Shown here: one piece after another, positions 63,041 to 64,000 of the stretch
How positions within the stretch are numbered: the stretch's first letter is position 1
Layout of the letters: every line of letters starts with the position of its first letter
Origin: Paenibacillus pasadenensis DSM 19293
GTDB taxonomy: Bacteria > Bacillota > Bacilli > Paenibacillales > Paenibacillaceae
Assembly: GCF_000422485.1 (NCBI RefSeq)
Contig: NZ_AULW01000015.1
Span: 124,001-188,000, forward strand
Length of the DNA: 64,000 nucleotides
Direction: 5' to 3'
Translations under genes and position numbers: made by a program
The notes under the pieces: generated by a model
What the model was told of the DNA's origin: nothing
Database searches by the model: none
Seen by the model: the letters and a program-made list of their open reading frames with translations, nothing else

Positions 63041-64000
63041 CTATGCATGTTTCTGGTTCGCCTGGAACTGGTCGAGCGTCATCATGACCTCGCGCGGCTT
63101 GCTGCCTTCGTAAGCGCCGACGATGCCCTTGGCCTCCAGCTGGTCGATCAGCCGGGCCGCGCGCGTATAGCCGACGCGCATCCGGCGCTGCAGCAGCGAG
63201 ACGGATGCCTGCTGCGCCTCGACGACGATTTGCATCGCCTGGTCGAACAGCTCGTCCAGATCTTCGCCGTCCCCGCTCTCCCCCGCCTCGTCCAGCTCCG
63301 GCACGAGGTCCTCCTTGTACTCCGCTTCGGCCTGCGAGCGGGCGTACTCGACGACGGCCTCCACCTCGCCGTCCGACAGGAACGCTCCCTGGACGCGGAT
63401 CGGCTTGGACATGCCGACCGGCAGGAACAGCATGTCGCCGCGGCCGAGCAGCTTTTCCGCTCCGACCATGTCGAGGATCGTCCGCGAATCGACCTGGGAC
63501 GAGACGCCGAACGCGATCCGCGACGGAATGTTGGCCTTGATGACGCCCGTAATGACGTCGACGGAAGGCCGCTGCGTGGCGATGATCAGGTGGATGCCGG
63601 CCGCCCGCGCCATCTGCGCGAGCCGCGTGATGCTGTCCTCGACGTCCTTGGCGGCGACCATCATCAGATCGGCGAGCTCGTCGACGATGACGACGATGTA
63701 CGGCAGCACGGCGTTCGGATTGTCCTGCATCAGGCTGTTGTAGCCCTCGATGTTGCGCGTGCCGGACTTGGAGAACAGCTCGTAGCGCTTTTCCATCTCG
63801 ACGACGATCTTCTTGAGCGCGAGCGACGCCCGCCGCGGATCGGTGACGACCGGCGCGAGCAGATGCGGGATGCCGTTGTACATGTTGAGCTCGACCATCT
63901 TCGGGTCGATCATCATGAACTTGACCTCGTCCGGAGCCGCCTTGTACAAAATGCTCGTGATGATGCCGTTGATGCACACCGACTTGCCGGAGCCGGTCGC
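63041..64000 (-). CDS. DNA translocase FtsK/SpoIIIE, C-terminal part, runs off the right edge
   Basis: About 319 residues are visible. The frame begins at the window edge with Walker [14 protein letters not shown] and continues with [20 protein letters not shown] (Walker B) and [20 protein letters not shown]. The C-terminal winged-helix gamma domain (about the last 65 residues) has [20 protein letters not shown]. It pumps DNA at the division or sporulation septum. The N-terminal membrane part is outside the window, so FtsK (SftA) and SpoIIIE cannot be told apart, but the ymf context favours SpoIIIE. Confidence 0.95.
   Translation of the reverse strand, partial: ATGSGKSVCINGIITSILYKAAPDEVKFMMIDPKMVELNMYNGIPHLLAPVVTDPRRASLALKKIVVEMEKRYELFSKSGTRNIEGYNSLMQDNPNAVLPYIVVIVDELADLMMVAAKDVEDSITRLAQMARAAGIHLIIATQRPSVDVITGVIKANIPSRIAFGVSSQVDSRTILDMVGAEKLLGRGDMLFLPVGMSKPIRVQGAFLSDGEVEAVVEYARSQAEAEYKEDLVPELDEAGESGDGEDLDELFDQAMQIVVEAQQASVSLLQRRMRVGYTRAARLIDQLEAKGIVGAYEGSKPREVMMTLDQFQANQKHA

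Noticed and set aside
1-64000. tRNA, rRNA or other structured RNA genes
   Set aside because: I found no cloverleaf-like segments or rRNA-like stretches in the gaps, which are mostly short; a covariance-model search would settle it.

Overview
The window reads as chromosomal DNA of a high-GC, endospore-forming Firmicute, most likely a Paenibacillaceae member. Three things point there: spore genes (spoVS, sleB, a SpoIIIE/FtsK ATPase); a Bacillus-type gene order on the right (ftsK, ymfF, ymfH, ymfI, ymfJ, ymfK, rodZ, pgsA, cinA, recA, rny, ymdB, spoVS, then ricA further on); and strong AGGAGG ribosome sites with many TTG and GTG starts. Strong GC bias at third codon positions gives long antisense open frames over most genes; these were not called. 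No tRNA, rRNA, CRISPR array, transposase or prophage was seen.

Left part (1-13 kb): a cut-off carotenoid glycosyltransferase diverges from a crtP-type carotenoid oxygenase. A complete minus-strand Mrp cation/proton antiporter operon follows, with MrpA and MrpB fused in one polypeptide. Next come an EcsC-family gene with a stand-alone bacterial nitric oxide synthase, then the RNA polymerase recycling motor HelD.

Middle (13-39 kb): a NarL-type two-component pair; a 1.1-kb cluster of three unrelated tandem-repeat arrays with periods of 77, 52 and 41 bp; a DUF1294 gene whose 3' end is copied in the last array; hrpB, a CorA-family transporter, a coiled-coil protein and gluQ; a possible small mobile element and a glycosidase gene remnant beside copA; a three-gene overlapping unit (YbjQ, DUF1992, rhodanese); a SwrC-like RND exporter next to an OmpR-type two-component system; DUF4184 and MFS membrane proteins; and a one-polypeptide ECF transporter core (ATPase-ATPase-EcfT) that diverges from bioY. 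BioY has a clear promoter with a BirA-type operator just downstream of the -10.

Right part (39-64 kb): an iron-type alcohol dehydrogenase, ricA and pduL come first. A short accessory insertion follows (42.1-44.8 kb), with a repeat-containing, frameshifted surface-type gene, a GH99-like/WbsX protein and a glycosyltransferase-like protein. The rest is a conserved minus-strand block: korAB, dipeptidase, spoVS, ymdB, rny, recX, recA (with promoter and LexA box), cinA, pgsA, yajQ, rodZ, ymfKJIHF, sleB and the C-terminal half of ftsK/spoIIIE. It covers 2-oxoacid oxidation, RNA decay, DNA repair, phospholipid synthesis, cell shape and spore germination.

The most unusual items are the ATPase-ATPase-EcfT fusion paired with BirA-controlled bioY, the frameshifted repeat gene in its glycosylation island, the three-array repeat hot spot, the NOS with a low-complexity tail, and the Gly/Ala linker inside the RND pump. 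I did not find a clearly novel multi-gene defence or biosynthetic system.
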